This document shows positions 1 to 11,707 of a stretch of DNA of 64,000 nucleotides, in pieces. This stretch comes from Paragyromitra xinjiangensis (Eukaryota > Ascomycota > Pezizomycetes > Pezizales > Discinaceae). Location: the NCBI GenBank assembly GCA_038503065.1, contig JBCAMK010000020.1:1-64000 (forward strand), written 5' to 3'. The notes beneath the pieces were generated by a model that searched no databases, had not been told where the DNA came from, and was given only the letters and a program-made list of their open reading frames with translations. Within the stretch, counting starts at the first letter, position 1; each line of letters starts with the position of its first letter. A program made the position numbers and the translations under genes.

Positions 1-670
1 TAGCCCAGTAATCTAATAATTCATGATATTTGCCGATGTCGCCGTACGACAGCGTTTCTATACCTTGGGATCTGGACTTTTGCTCCCGTCTGACGCGTTT
101 CTGCACCTCAGGATTTGGCCTTTTCTTTGCCGTACGACGCCATTCAAGAACCTCGCAACCAGCAAATATCCGCCGTCTGACGGCTCTCTGCTTCTTCAGA
201 TTGGGCCTTTTCTGCCGTCGACGCGTTTCTGCACCTCAGGATTTGGCCTTTTCTTTGCCGTACGATAGCTTTCTGTTCCTTCGTATTTGGCCTTTTCGCC
301 GTCACGACGCGTTCTGCACTTCAGGATTTGGCCTTTTGCTGCCGCTGCGGCGCCATTCAGCAACCGAGCAATCAGCGAGATATCCGCCGTACGACAGCTT
401 TCTGCACCTCTAATATTTTGGCCTTTTCTATCGTGCGGCTGATTCTGCAATTTGGCGATGTTCTTGTCTCCGTACGACCCATATATTGATTTTGAATAGT
501 TGCTTTGGCTGCCCGTACGATGTGATTCTCTACTTTTGCAAAGTGCTCCCAGGCGCCGTACGACACTATTCTCCACTTTTGCAAGGTGCTCCCAGTCGCC
601 GTACGACGCATATTCGCCTTTTGAATAGTTGCTGCTTCCCGCCGTACGATAGCCTGCGGGCTCCCGTGGC
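1..670. repeat. Degenerate CCGTACGAC repeat array, cut by the window edge
   Basis: About eleven copies or near copies of (G)CCGTACGAC recur every 40-90 bases, at about 40, 129, 170, 256, 297, 387, 470, 512, 555, 598 and 641. The left part alternates the motif with a T-rich spacer containing TTTCTGCACCTCAGGATTTG (about 100 and 229, degenerate copies near 310 and 400). The right part carries two near-identical 40-bp blocks at about 525 and 568 and two TTGAATAGTTGCT blocks at about 492 and 621. Long open frames cross the array on both strands, but they follow the repeat and look like no protein, so I read this as non-coding satellite-like DNA. It starts before base 1, so its true length is unknown. 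Confidence 0.8.
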
Positions 671-2144
671 TCCCGACCACGTTACACACTGCCAAAAGCT
701 GACCCTGACCCGAAACGCTCAGCACGAAAAACCCCTATAATCGGGTGGCGCAGCGTGCATGCATAAGCGCCCGGCTAATCACCCCCGCCCTTGCATTGTT
801 TCCGGTTCCCCGAGCCGTTGCCCCACTTTTCGATTTGTAATTCGATTTATAAGACGGAGTTAGCTAACTCCGTGCTTTGAAATCAGATTTGTAACAGATC
901 GCGTCATTTGCTATCGCCGACTCGGCCGAAAGGCTACCCGGCACGGATGTCCCAACATCCGTCTCCGTCCTCGGATAGGTATAATACCCCGTCCATCTCA
1001 GCTAACTGAGGAGTCTAGAAATCAGATGAAACCCATTCTACGATCAACATCGAAGAACAGTCTTAGCAGCCTACTTCTACTCTCCTCACCGCGATAAATC
1101 CTAAGTATCCCACGATACTTCCCCCCATTTTAACCTACCTTCTTCACTCCTCACCGCGATAAATACTAAGTATCCCACGATACTCCCCCCATTTTAAGAT
1201 ATATTCAAACTTCTTCTGTGGCCTCTTTAATTTACGATGCGTGGAACGGTTATCTTGCTCGGATTATGTCAAATCAGTAACAGCCAACACAACTTTACCG
1301 CTCTGGCCAGCCTTTGAAAAGGCGGAAAGGCTTATGTGGATTGACATTGCGTAAGAGATGTTCTGATCCATTCGCTAGGCCACGCTATCCATACTACTAG
1401 AGCTCGAGTAGTCGATATAACATCACATTCATGAAGTAACAGGCTACTTTGCACCATCCAGAAAGCCCCAAATCTTTTTGAATAGGGCGACTCATGCGGC
1501 TAAGATAAGCTCTGCCCATGTCAAGATGGAGGGATACCAGTGAGTATGCCACATGCACATGGACACCCAAAATTATTTTAGACACCTTCTGTCATACTTC
1601 AGAACAGACTTAGGTGTGAGTTGGACTTACCGACACTTTGAAATACCTGCCAGCTACAGAAAAGTGCTACCTCGATAATAAAGTTTTTAGTATCGATTCT
1701 ATCATGAGTAGCAAAACCGGTATTCATTAATACAGATGTAGAGAGTTAAATTGATTCCTTTCCACTACTCTACCCTGCTACGTATCCGACAGGTAGCGAA
1801 CGATGCTGGATTTGATAAGGTGGTATTTTCGAGATGCTACCCACTCATTATCAATTCGCCCGGTTACGTTTGCAACCCATCGGGTGTGACATGTTACATT
1901 TATTTTTGCCTGACAGATCATATTGACAGAGTGGTATTATGACTCTCTCAAGCCAACAGGAGTAAAATTTGTCATTCTCCTGAGGCAAATCGCTCTACCC
2001 TCACATATTGAGATTATTACCTATTCACGCGTAGAATCGGGGTTATGAAACAGTTCATACCCGCCGGGTTTTCATAGCCATAAGGACCAGCATTCCCCCC
2101 GAAAAATCAGGAATCATTCTCAACCAGAAAGCCCCACATCCAAA
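671..2144. other. Gene-free stretch
   Basis: No supported gene. It holds one tandem duplication (listed separately) and AT-rich DNA with short unrelated open frames, the longest about 60 codons. Confidence 0.6.
1082..1196. repeat. Two-copy 65-bp tandem duplication
   Basis: The block beginning CTCCTCACCGCGATAAAT at 1082 recurs at 1147 and continues through CTAAGTATCCCACGATACT and a C-run to ATTTTAA, with only one or two differences. The period is 65 bp. The two copies are nearly identical, which suggests a recent local duplication. Confidence 0.8.
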
Positions 2145-2717
2145 ATGTCAGCAGAAACTTTATCTACTTGCAGTTCCAGACAGCCCGATGCAAAAATGCA
2201 ATGCACCGCCCGCCGCTTGCCTCCACCACAATCACTTTTTACGACTGTCTCGCTCCTCCTTCAATTCAAGGACCCAACCCATCGTGCACGCGGAGCGTGG
2301 GTACAAGTTAGTCTTCTTCCACTCTACCATTCAGTTCATGCTAATTTTCCTTTACAGGAGCAAGCTGGGATGTATTCAGTACGGCATAGCACCGCGAGCG
2401 ATCCACATCACGTGCTTCTATTGTATAAGAGTAGTAAATATTCCGCGCAGCTACAAGGGGTGATTAGTAATGGTCAGGGACCAACTGAGTCAGTATTTTG
2501 GCGATGGGGTTGGTTGCCAGTGTGGTTTGAGTACAATGTGTGGGTATTCAAGGAGGGCACTGTTGAGCTTGAGAGTGATGGCGGGTATGTTTGCGTTTAT
2601 TTCGCTATTTCGGGATGCGGATAAGAACTGACAAGCCATAGCGTCATTAATTGGTACTGGGAGTCACCATCGGCCGAGAGGAGAGAAAATTTTATCAAGT
2701 TTCATGACTTGAGCTGA
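2145..2717 (+). CDS. Small hypothetical protein (154 aa, three exons predicted)
   Basis: I do not recognise this protein. The model starts at an ATG after an A-rich leader and joins 2145-2306, 2358-2584 and 2642-2717. The first intron (51 nt) has a GTTAGT donor, a GCTAAT branch site and a TTTACAG acceptor. The second (57 nt) has GTATGT, CTGAC and CATAG, and phases agree. Retaining the first intron would also stay open, giving a longer N-terminal half. The second exon is rich in Trp and aromatic residues (segment WRWGWLPVWFEYNVW), and the C-terminus is polar. There is no signal peptide and no clear membrane segment. It stands alone between two gene-free stretches. It is either a species-restricted gene or a chance open frame with good splice sites. 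Confidence 0.45.
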
Positions 2718-3736
2718 TAGAAGAGCCAGGTTTTGTTTGGGGTGCCCTGATATAATCCATCTTGAGGAAGGTGACGAGTGCCAAAATGAGAATATCATAT
2801 ACTATCACTCGGTTTCGCTCTAAGAATAATAAAGTAAGATGTGATATTCGTTGCTTAGGGAAAAGACTTGATATATTCGATACAGAAACGAAGAGGCAGA
2901 AAGCCTCTGTATATACAGGTATTCAGCCAATAGAGCGTACTCCACCATATATACCTCGCCGGTCAACGCCTCCAGGCCTAGGCCTAAAGCAGCCTCTTAA
3001 TAAGCTGAATAGCCGACCAAGTAATTGACAGCTAAAGAAAGCCGGACTAGCAAGGAATAATAAGAAAACTGAATGGTCGAAAAGTATACGTAGGCTGTAG
3101 AAACCTTACGTAGGTAGGATAAAGAATAAAGCTAAATAGTAGAGGAAGGCCGGAAGCGTCATGAAAGGAAGTAAATATCCAACAAATAATGTTGGAAATG
3201 GGCTTCTTGATCGGGTATCGATAGTAGACTTCAGTAGATCCTAGTGGGTAAAGAGTTTTTCATGTGCTAGCAGTATGCGCTCTGTAAATTTGGGCCTGTA
3301 TCGCGGTCGGGATCAATCAAGTCTTCCGTTTCCCGATTTCTACTTTCAACAAATAAATAATCTAACTAAGAATGATATCCTAACCATATTCTTATAATGA
3401 GCTTCTTCTGTAATATTGCCAGCCTTGAAACTGAAGCCTAGGTCGCTTTAGAAATAAAAGAACTAGAAATCACACCAGCCGCAACTCTCAGAGCGGCTAG
3501 TACAGTTTATTTATAACTGGCAACTTCACCGGCATAAGGGAGAATAATAAAGATGTTATTTTCTTGGATACAACTCCCACGCGCCACAAAAGAGCTATAT
3601 CCTGAAGTATAAGCATAGCCCCGACAACTCTAATTGAAGAAAAACCGAAATCATGAAATAAATGGCTCCAACTCTGGTATAGAAGTAATAAACATACGCC
3701 TCATCCCACCCTCATCCGGCTTTAGGGACACAGCTC
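2718..3736. other. Gene-free AT-rich stretch, possible element relic
   Basis: An 88-codon plus-strand frame (2762-3028), rich in Lys and Arg, continues past its stop with similar basic composition to about 3170. This is typical of a decayed mobile-element protein, but no reverse transcriptase or transposase motif is visible. The rest is AT-rich with no supported feature. Confidence 0.4.
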
Positions 3737-6589
3737 TCAAAACTCTGCGTCCGTATCAAAACACGTCTGTAAGATAGCGGGTATAAACACCGTCTGTTGT
3801 ACCGCCGCCTGAAAGAGGATCTCAGTATTCCCCAAGAACTCTTCCAAGCTACTTATCGACTTCCTTACGGCTTCCTGTAAAGTTAAAGACGTCAGCTCAC
3901 CATCAAGCACAAAAACAGAACGCATTACTTACTCTTATCTGCCACACTACAACAAGTACAGCGATAAATCTGGAGAGTGGCGACACGCTCTTCGGAACCT
4001 TACGCTTGGCGCTCCGCCTGAGAAGACTCACATATCCACTTCCATACTGCAGGAACAGACTCTGGCAGTGCAACCCTGCAACGATTCACTTAGCCCTTTG
4101 CCCTACTGTTTCCGCCCTTGGGGGGTTACCAACTTACCCGCCGTCAAAAACCCCACACATTGAAACTTTCCTAGTGCCTCCCTATTGTGGTCCACCTCCA
4201 TTTCCAACCCTCTCATCTGATCATGTAGTACCTTGGCGAGTTTCAGCGAGTCCGATGTCCACTTTTTTGATTTTTCATCTCCTTTAAGCTGTTTACTATC
4301 TTCTACAGCGCCGTATTCGATATCATTATGGGTTATGAGGCCGTCGTATTTCCTCCCGATGGGTTTGCGAGCTCCAGTCAGGTTCTTTCGGTCAGAATTG
4401 CAGGGAGATTGGGACTCAGAGCTTGAATGGAGGGGAGGGGAATCAGCCGAGCATAGTGGTAATGGAGAGAGAGAGAGAGGTACCGTGCGATGAACATTTT
4501 GGGGATGTATTGGAAACATCGGTCGAAGATGGGACCCCAGACGTTGATTTGGAACCAGGCTTCGAGGTTCTCAGTTGGCGGCATGTGGCCGACTTCATAA
4601 AGGACAACTCTAAACGGGAGTCAGCCGTGGCTGAAACACGTGGGAGCTATACCAACAAGGAGGATAGGGCCGAGTGGACCCAGGCTTGGTCGCCGTGTTC
4701 GTCGCTGGAGTAGGTCTCGCCAGGAGGTAGGTAAGACGTGGTTGTAAGGCGGTGGCGGAGGTCTGCAGCGGATTTTACCTGAATGATTAATTAGCATAAA
4801 TTAGAGCGTACCTTCGAGTGTTGTGAGCCTACGTCAGCAAACTTGTGCATGAAGGACACAAGCGAGTCATCCACTGGCGCTAGCGGTAGTAACAGTGAAA
4901 CAATTTCATCCCATTCCGGCTTAAAAAGATTTTGTATGAGAGGATCATCCACATCAAGTATGTATGAATGTGCGTACGACTCTCTTGGTACTTGCTTCAG
5001 TTGTCTGGCCTTGTTTGATTGTGACATTACCTCCCCAAAAAGTACATCCTCGACGCATCTCCCACTTGAAAGAAACCACTTTCGGTCCGCCCGCAACGCC
5101 CAGTGCTTCTGTTCGTAGGCGTTAAGGGGCTTTTGGATGGGGACTGTTTCCTGAGATGATAACGCGGATGATGGATGCTCCTGTTCGGGAAAGCCGTGGG
5201 ACCTGGCGGCGGAAATTTCAACTTGGCTGGACCCTGGCGACCGATTTTCCTGCGGCTCTCCTTGCGAAGAACTTGGATATGGGTGCTGTTGTGTTTCTTG
5301 CAAGTTGAAAGGCTTCGTAGCAGGTATGTCTACTTTGGAGGACTCGTGTGATGGGTGCTGTACACGGGGCTTGCTGAGCTTCGGAGAAGGTGTATCTTCT
5401 TGCGAGGACGCATATGACGGCGGCGGGTCAGACAAAATGGACTATCGACGTCAGTAGTCGGCAAACGGGTGAAAGAACGGAAGATCAAACTTTTTGGGCC
5501 CTGGTCAGCCTTTTGCTGATCCCCTTGCGATTTCTTATCTTGCTATTAGAGGATTCCGGTAGGTGTTCTTTCTGGAGAAAGATCAGCCAACACAACCACC
5601 AACCCCGCTGGGATGCTGGATAGGCCAAACAGGCTATCGGCATCCCAACAGGTCGTAAGCCAGGATGACGAGCAGATCTTAACAACAGATTGATTGAAAC
5701 CAAATCTGTGCCCCAAGACAACGCTGGGATGGCGAGCAGGTCTTAACACAAACCGGCCGCAACCGAATTCGCGCCTCGATGACGTTGGGATGACGAGCAG
5801 GGCTTAACACCAGACCGGCCGCAGCCAAATCTGTGCCTCAATACAACGTGATGCGATGTTGAGATGACGAGCAGGTCTTGACACAAACCGGTCGCAACCG
5901 AATCTATGCCCCAACGACATCGAGTTGACGAGCAGGACTTAACAACAGACGAGCCGTAGCTAAATCTGCGCCCCGATGCGATGCTGGGATGACGAGCAGG
6001 GCTTAACAGCAGACCGGCCAAGCAAGCCAATCCGTGCCCCAGCGTCGAGGTGGTTGTGCTATCATAAACCAAGTCAACAGTGGGTATACATACATTCCGG
6101 TATCTCTCTATCGCCGCCAAAGCAGCAAGTTGCCTATCCTTATCACCATCGGTGGAGCTAGCGATTTTCTGTAACGCTCTTGTCCATACATCGCCATACC
6201 TTGCAAGGATGACACCCTCACCTCCGCTCCAGAAGTCGGTGAACTGCCATTCAGAGAGGGATGTTTTGTCGAGGTACTCGGTGCATCGCTTTTGGAGTAC
6301 GGTAGCGGCCGGAGGTTTCTTGGGCGGCTGGTTTAATGGTGTTAGCTAAGGGGGATGCAAGAGGGTGTGGCGGCGGAGGGGGGTTGTGTTGCTTACCATC
6401 ACAGGTATTGAGGGAAGCGTGAGTTGGAGGGAAGTCGTTTGTGTTTATGCGACCGCGAGGTTGAGTTACCCGGATGTGTCTGTCGGCCCATCCACGGTTA
6501 GGTTGATTCGCCAAGACTTCACGCAAGGTCTTGGCAACCGACCGTATTCGCTCGAACGAATAATTGGAAGCCACGCACTTTGGCGCCAT
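3737..6589 (-). CDS. Conserved fungal protein of unknown function (598 aa, eight exons, minisatellite in intron 2)
   Basis: Proposed exons: 6589-6470, 6327-6094, 5441-4812, 4778-4657, 4609-4484, 4421-4138, 4075-3933 and 3874-3737. All phases agree. The C-terminal half (from about residue 290) has marks of a large uncharacterised fungal family: Trp-Ser-rich WFLSSGRCVEDVLF, then DLFK-like acidic stretches, NVWGPIFDRC, an SDRKN-x-GxRKPxGRKYDG block, EYGAVE, and KLAKVLHDQM before a hydrophobic C-terminus. Residues 120-200 are Ser/Pro/Gln-rich and disordered. No catalytic motif is recognised. The first two exons and the rest are separated by a 652-nt interval (6093-5442) that holds six tandem repeats. 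They could be two genes, in which case the downstream gene lacks a clear ATG, because its first long exon has a stop just upstream and a good acceptor (CGATAG). The single-gene model is inference. The C-terminal exons are secure. Confidence 0.6.
5660..6050. repeat. Six-copy minisatellite, unit 61-73 bp
   Basis: The core GATGACGAGCAGG(T/G)CTTAACA begins at about 5663, 5728, 5789, 5862, 5924 and 5988. Each copy is followed by (A)ACCGGCCGCA(A/G)CC(A/G)AATCTGTGCCCC and a short variable GATGCGATGCTGG segment. Copies differ at several positions, and spacing varies from 61 to 73 bp, so the array is old. It lies wholly inside the predicted second intron of the surrounding minus-strand gene. The minus strand is open in places across it, but those frames repeat with the unit. 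Confidence 0.85.
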
Positions 6590-6690
6590 CACAGGTCCTC
6601 ACTCGGCTGTGCGAATCAACAGATTGTTGCCAGAAACAAATATATATGTAGAAGACCCAATCAACTATTCTAGATAAAGCCCATCTCTAG

Positions 6691-8557
6691 TTATACATGC
6701 GGCCAGTAGTTGATCCAAGGTACAGTTGTAAAGACCTCGATAACAGGGCTCCGTAGACTCAAATACGATTCCACAGTGATAAACAAGACTGCAAAGAAAT
6801 AAACGCTAACGAAAAAAAAAGCAGTCCAAATTCCGATCTGGTGTAGATAGTATACGGTATTCCGGCTACCATCATTCTTTCCCAGCAGTCCGGCATGTTT
6901 CCTGCTAACATACACTATCTCCCTCCACACCTCCCCAAAAAATTTCTTCGTCGGCGTATCGGCCAGGTTGAATTTCCAGACACAGGCAATCAGATCTTGC
7001 TCATACTCTGTGAAATTTGCAATGAGAAAGAGGCCCAGACAACATAAACACATCGCAAGCGAAGACCCTCGCCATAGCCACATTTCTACAGCTGTAGGGA
7101 AGTTACTATTCCACGCAGCAGCATGAAGGGCACCCGTAAGGCAGACTAGTAAGGCTTCCACAAATAGGGAGAGATTGGGCGCGACGGCCTTGGGGGACTG
7201 ACTGGGATGGCGGGAAATATTGGGGCGCGTATTTTGTTGAGCTTGGCTATCAACCTCTAGGGTGTCGGGTCGGCCATTGACCTGCTGGCGGTTGGGTTGG
7301 TCATTGACCTCCTGGCGGTTGGCGCGATCTCCAACATCAATTTGAATAAGGATGTCGTAGGTGGCCTGGCTGTGGAAAGCAACAAAACTTCGTGGAGATT
7401 GCTTCGTGACAAATCGCGGTTCGTTTGGAGAGTATGTTTTGCTTTTCTCGATTTCATCATGAACCTTGCCGTAACTGAGTGGACGCTTCTTCACTTTATC
7501 AAGTAGTGAAGCTAGCACTCCGGGTTAGTTTTTGGTGCAAGAAACTATCATCTAGGTACGTGAACTAACCTGCAATCTCCGGGGTTAACTCCGTAGATGA
7601 TTCTATCTGTTCGGTTTCCTGCTCCCCTGTCGGTTCGTCCGCCGGCTCCAGCGCTGATACTGCTGGGACTGCTGGGACTGCTAGGACTACCGGCGGGTCT
7701 TCCAGTGGGGCAGTACCTTTTTTCCTCAGATGCAATCTGATAGGTTCATTGACATCAAGGGGTTTGCACCACCAGAAGCCATAGATCAAAGCCGTGCGCA
7801 TAACTTGGATCGATACATGCACTTCAAGCAACGTAAGTGGTAATGCCCAATACCATCGTGATGCACACTCCACCACCAGATAGAGGGCTTGAATACCCGC
7901 GAGAACTTTGGCAAGTGTACTCGCCTTGCCTTTGTCAATGATGGAGTTATTGTCGAATGAATCTTCATGTATAAGGTCTTCATTCAAGTACCCCCGAAAA
8001 CCTGTAGGTGTTAGAATGGCTCGGTACGGCCTTTCAAAGGTTTTTTCCCGGCCCAGTATAGATCTCAATCTATCTCTACGCTTCCTCGTAGTATTATCGC
8101 CAGGGCTGGGGTCGCTCGCTTCATCGATGTAGAATCCTCCCATGACCACAAAAAATGCCATCTGCATGGTCATCTTTTTTTTGTCCTCAATAGCCTCATG
8201 TCCCTTCCACGCACGGACAAGCCGCCTCGCATCACGCCACTGACCAAAAGCACAAACCAAAACACCCTCTGGAACCATGATGGAGGTAAACATAAGAATG
8301 GCTTTGTAATACAGGCGCTGACGTGATGACACCCCCGGGACGATGTTCGGATGCACAGCAGTCCAAATGCAGAAGATAAAAGTCGAAGTACAGCTGATAA
8401 GTATCGAGACCGTACCTCGCCCGGACGGTTCGGCGCCGAATGTAGCTTGAAGACCTGGCTTAGAGCCATACTTTGTGACCGTAACATTGGACAGAGGTAC
8501 AGCATGTGTATATACGGCGAAGAGGGCAAGTAATAACCAGATACGGGAGAACCCCAT
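6691..8557 (-). CDS. Multi-pass membrane protein, fungal lineage-specific (604 aa)
   Basis: Two exons, 8557-7570 and 7517-6691, are joined by a 52-nt intron (GTTAGT donor, CTAAC branch, GGAG acceptor, phase 1). The protein opens with a signal peptide (about residues 1-19). Hydrophobic segments follow at about 50-70, 85-105, 130-145, 215-260, and then 450-475, 485-510 and 560-585. A hydrophilic Pro/Glu-rich linker of about 150 residues lies between the two sets, with an Ala-Val-Pro triplet repeat (near 7660). The early motif RGT(V)xIxxSCxxTxxxCxWTxxHPN marks a widespread but unnamed family of filamentous-ascomycete membrane proteins, whose function is unknown to me. The next gene upstream on this strand (10.2-11.7 kb) is also an orphan membrane protein but is not obviously a paralogue. 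Confidence 0.85.
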
Positions 8558-10195
8558 ATTCGCCAGGATAGATGCTAGTTCGGTATGGCGACTTGGTTAG
8601 CAAGACGATCGCGAGCCGAAAGGTGATTGACTTACACATATCGAATCCCTAAAAGAAGCTGAAGTGAAAAAATTAAGTAGTTATATAGCTCGCGCGAAAT
8701 ATCACTAGACTTGTTTAATGTTAGATCGAAATTCAAAGGGAGACTAGGGAGACTAGGGGATTATTTCGCAATCTGTTGCCATACCTCAACACTTATAAGA
8801 AGTTTCTTCGTTATAGAGGAAAAATCTTAGGTAAAAGTAATCCTTGGTTCAAATTTTAGGGATGTATATATAGGGTGTTATCTGGGTGTTTTCCGGACGG
8901 AAGACGCAGGATATTCAGACCATCGGTATCTCTAAGGATGAATATGCCACAGCGAATATGCCACAGAGCGAGATAGGCGACACGATCCTTGTAGCGAAAG
9001 TTGCCTATATAATTGTTACTCCCGATAGGGCTCTAGGAGCTCGGTCATCATAGGGCATAATACCTATCGGCGACCGGATCATCCACTCGGAGGCGCACCG
9101 CTTCCTCAAAGGCCTGCGCATGCTGCTGCAGTGTTATCACACTGTTACACAGCTTAGGTTGGTATCCTGCCCGGGCCATCTGCAGGAGATCGGGTCTCTA
9201 TGATAAATCACGTAACAGATAATGTGGGGTTTCATGAATCATCTCTGTAATAAAGCGGTTTCTTCGGGTCGACTTCTAATGCGCATCGAATATGACATGC
9301 TCGAGTGTCTCGGGGCAACTACAGAGTACGCTATTGAACCACCAAAAGCGTCTACAGACTCTCCACATGAATTTTCATCATGCCGTAGATTATTATCTCA
9401 GTAAATTCGACGCGCTGCAGTGCAGCTGCCACAAGGAAAAATGTGCAGAAACATGCGCAGCAATAGCTACCCCGACACACTTCAGCTTTGCTATATTACT
9501 TTACTTTTATACGGTGGCTGAAGCCCATTTACCGATTTTTCTGCAGGTAGAATTTACTCTAGAAACACAGCTGCAGCACTAGAGCTTTAGAGTTTGAGTT
9601 AGAGTTTAGTAGGCTGCTCGGGCATTGAGTCAAGCACCATTTAGCAGCTGATTTGAAGACTGTTCGCTAAGTTCAAAGGGTTAGGGTTTCTTCCTCGTAA
9701 TACCGATCATTACCCTCACTATTTAGGGCAAAGGACAGGTTACTAAGGGCTATCAAGCCTCAGGGGGGTTCCCTGGATGGGTCTAAAGCTCACCCTAGCT
9801 CTGCTATTGATTTGGAGATTTTTTTTTTGAGAGTTGAGTTCGGATTTTGACTTTCTGAATTATGGCGGGATGGCCGCTATAGGCCACCGTACCAAGCCAG
9901 TCACCATCCCCAACCTTCGCCTATCCGTTTCCCCTCACCACCCACAACTATTTTTTTCCAGCCACACATGCAAGCCTGAACGAGACTAACATCGACTATA
10001 ATAAATCTTTATTAAACCCAGCAAACCTAAGCTAACGGAAATAAACCCTATACAATACGGATATCCGATCGAGGTCCTGTTCGAGGTCCTGTTCGAGGTA
10101 TTGCAAGGACCTCCGGAGCTCTTTCGGATTCCTGACTAGCCGAGACTTGAGTTTATCGTAAACTACTCTATAACCCCCCCCGTACCCATAATATG
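8558..10195. other. Gene-free stretch with small repeats
   Basis: No gene supported. Contents: a short GGGAGACTA duplication at about 8740; a possible copy of one arm of the 16-kb inverted-repeat element at 9588-9622 (GAGTTAGAGTTT followed by GGCTGCTCGGG); a GGGTTAGGG match at about 9679; an A/T run near 9820; and a triplicated TCGAGGTCCTGT at 10070-10099. Confidence 0.5.
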
Positions 10196-11707
10196 TTATA
10201 ATCTCGTGCAGACTTCATCCTGAAACAGCATCTGTCCAACGACGACAAAGCCTGCAAATATGGGAACAGCCGCAATAAACACACATAGAATAAGCGCTAG
10301 CGTGCGCTTCGTGGGAGAGTGAATCAACAAACGAAATCCCTTCCACCCAGCATCCTTAGGTATAGCTGAAATAGCCTCGGGAGAGAAACAACGATAAATA
10401 ATGACGTTCAGGACGATCAAAATAATCCAACCCGCTTGTCCGAGAACAAGGGACAACATAATCATCAATCGCTGTCTTGTTGTACTCTGACCCTTATGGA
10501 AGCCGGTAAGGGAAAGGATCATTAAATAAGGTATGGATATAACGAAGAAAACCAAAACAACAAAAGAATAGCGCCGAATAATTTCCCTTGACTTTTTATT
10601 CGTTAACCAAATCGCACTAAATTTATATCTTACGTCAGCAATCAACGGTTCGGGTTTCATACCTTGAAATCATCACTCAGCAAGTCCCAAGACTGCTCAG
10701 GCACTCCAAATGCATATCCAACAACACCGCTTGAATTGTTTTCAACAACCCTCATCCACTCCTCTGGATATCTCGTTTGATATGTTCCGTTGGTTGTGTC
10801 GATTGTTGTCTCAGATTTCCCGTGTTGATCCGTCGCGGTAGTGCTAGGTCCTGGCTGTGTTGTTTCCGCCCTCCCTTCTTGTGTGGATGCGCCAGAATCC
10901 CCTGGTAAACTACCCTCAGCCTCTTTCTCGCCCCGGTAATAAACCATATATAGTGTTGAGTAATCAGGTCGACAGAGTGAAGCAATAAGGTTGATAAGAG
11001 ACATTAATATGTAGGGAATAACTGTTAACGAGTAGGCAGCATATCCGAACTTGGCAATCTGTGCTCCACGTCCTTGATAAAGTTCAAATGACCCGTAGCA
11101 AATCTGAAGGATAGCAGCAAATCCTTTAAGGATGTTGTAGCTGGAAGATATCTCGATTTCGCGTCGATCTCCGAGTGTGGGCACGAGCGGGCGTACGGTG
11201 AAGTAGGCCGGTACCCGAACCAACTTATACTAGGCTAGTAGGTTCTCTTCCAGGCCGTTATTTTCTGGTAACTCAGTCACTGCTAGTGATACAGGATGCT
11301 GGCCATGTATCCTGCAATACTTTGTTGTAAGAGGGCACCTATGCGTAGTTAGCGGATCGACTCTCAGGTTGTGTATCTTAAACAAAACAATATACTCACC
11401 CTTTGAAATCGTTTGGCACAACCATGCACAAAGCGCCAGCTCTAGCAGCCCTCTCCAACTTATCCTTCTCCCCGATTGCAAACATCGTGATCGCATAAAT
11501 TGCCCAACCGCTTCCAGAGAGTGGCAATACCATAGCGAGAGAAGTATCGAGGATTATAAGTAGTGTACTGGCGCCTGGCGGGTATAGCACGGTGAAAGCA
11601 TGGAGCGCATAATTAAGAAGAAAGAACTTAGCAACATCTATCCATGTAGCTAACCAGCAAACAAGGTCTCCTCTCTCCCCACGGATCGTTGCAGTATGCG
11701 ATTCCAT
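10196..11707 (-). CDS. Multi-pass membrane protein, fungal (438 aa, four exons)
   Basis: Exons 11707-11400, 11338-11293 (only 46 nt), 11229-10663 and 10591-10196 join in phase. Introns are 61, 63 and 71 nt with GTGAGT, GTATCA and GTATGA donors. The micro-exon restores the frame to the conserved VRVPAYFTVRPLVPTLGDR stretch, which supports it. Hydrophobic segments lie at about residues 24-42, 48-66 and 70-82, then two or three between 150 and 200 (including FGYAAYSLTVIPYILMSLIN), and three in the last exon. The SREIIRRYSF start of the last exon assumes the acceptor AATAAAAAG and is the least certain join. The family is common in Pezizomycotina and uncharacterised. Residues 210-290 form a Thr/Ser/Gly-rich, probably disordered loop. 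No enzymatic motif is visible. Confidence 0.75.

Noticed and set aside
1..670. CRISPR array.
   Set aside because: Repeat copies are degenerate and unevenly spaced, spacers are themselves repeated, there are no cas genes, and the DNA is fungal.
196..725. Overlapping minus-strand open frames of 117-126 codons at the left edge.
   Set aside because: They read straight through the CCGTACGAC repeats, and their protein sequence repeats with the DNA unit. No splice or family support.
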